A stretch of 64,000 nt of DNA from Paracoccus sp. SCSIO 75233 (lineage in GTDB: Bacteria > Pseudomonadota > Alphaproteobacteria > Rhodobacterales > Rhodobacteraceae). Location: NCBI RefSeq assembly GCF_027912675.1, contig NZ_CP115757.1, positions 2,170,001 through 2,234,000 on the forward strand, given 5' to 3'. This document shows, one piece after another, positions 63,919-64,000 of the stretch. The position numbers were made by a program, and so were the translations under genes. The notes beneath the pieces are model-generated. The model was not told the DNA's origin, did not search any database, and saw only the letters and a list, made by a program, of their open reading frames with translations. Numbering within the stretch: the stretch's first letter is position 1; every line of letters begins with the position of its first letter.

Positions 63919-64000
63919 ATGACCCAGCATCAGCGCCTCCTCATCATCGATTTCGGTTCCCAGGTCACTCAGCTTATCGCGCGCCGCCTGCGCGAGCTGG
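63919..64000 (+). CDS. guaA: GMP synthase (glutamine-hydrolysing), start only
   Basis: The 27 visible residues [20 protein letters not shown], then ARRLREL are the start of the glutamine amidotransferase domain of GuaA ([12 protein letters not shown] is diagnostic). The gene runs off the window. It amidates XMP to GMP. It is divergent from the CAP genes, ~180 bp apart. Confidence 0.93.
   Translation, partial: MTQHQRLLIIDFGSQVTQLIARRLREL

Overview
The window reads as chromosomal DNA of an alphaproteobacterium of the Rhodobacteraceae, most like Paracoccus. This is inferred from high G+C outside one small patch, dense gene packing with many 4-bp ATGA/GTGA overlaps, a split ATP synthase (only the Fo operon is here), the sdh / mdh / sucCDAB-lpd layout, the zwf-pgl-pgi plus edd Entner-Doudoroff arrangement, and gene families restricted to this group (UPF0262, DUF2948, RSP_2647/RSP_2648-type proteins). 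No rRNA, tRNA, CRISPR array, transposase or prophage was recognised.

Layout. 0-8.7 kb: end of a CarD-like regulator, an isoprenylcysteine-methyltransferase-like membrane protein, a Kef-type K+/H+ antiporter, a large single-span protein with secretion-like ends, a SIMPL-domain protein and metY. 8.9-13.9 kb: hisC-tyrC facing adenosine kinase-nth, then an OmpA-type lipoprotein and a small lipoprotein. 14.0-17.5 kb: atpI-B-E-b'-F, an ArsR regulator and an unlisted 43-codon gene. 17.6-36.2 kb: TCA-cycle block, with sdhCDA-(two lipoproteins)-sdhB on the minus strand and mdh, sucCD, sucAB and lpd on the plus strand. Small extras are DUF1737, NnrU, TauE/SafE, MAPEG and a lipoprotein. One lower-G+C sulfotransferase-like gene lies between mdh and sucC. 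36.2-46.7 kb: orphan TAXI binding protein, then eda, an MFS transporter, zwf-pgl-pgi, a PIN/RNA-methyltransferase pair and edd. 46.7-53.7 kb: thiolase, then a tightly overlapped minus-strand run: 55-residue protein, murA, DUF2948, GNAT, hisD, a 75-residue membrane protein, UPF0262 and a low-molecular-weight phosphatase. trmJ lies just upstream. 53.7-64 kb: thiE-like gene, a 62-bp tandem repeat, class II DAHP synthase, a branched-chain amino-acid-type ABC transporter (with two secreted proteins inserted), two CAP proteins and the start of guaA.

Regulation. Two operons of the same pathway (sdh and suc) carry almost identical pairs of the palindrome TGTGATCACA, 21 bp apart, in their upstream regions. 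zwf-pgl-pgi and edd share a LacI-type operator ending in TAACAGC immediately upstream of their starts. Together these suggest separate transcriptional control of the Entner-Doudoroff pathway and the TCA cycle, both readable from this one window.

The most interesting items are the paired TCA operators, the LacI-type Entner-Doudoroff operators, the exact 62-bp tandem repeat that shares its palindrome with the sucC-sucD spacer, the 1027-residue protein with GspL-like and PilP/GspC-like ends, an internal ribosome-binding site and start within two-lipoyl sucB, and two small genes that are easy to miss (17359-17490 and 52717-52884). No wholly new defence or biosynthetic system was seen. All family assignments are by reading motifs; no database search was run.
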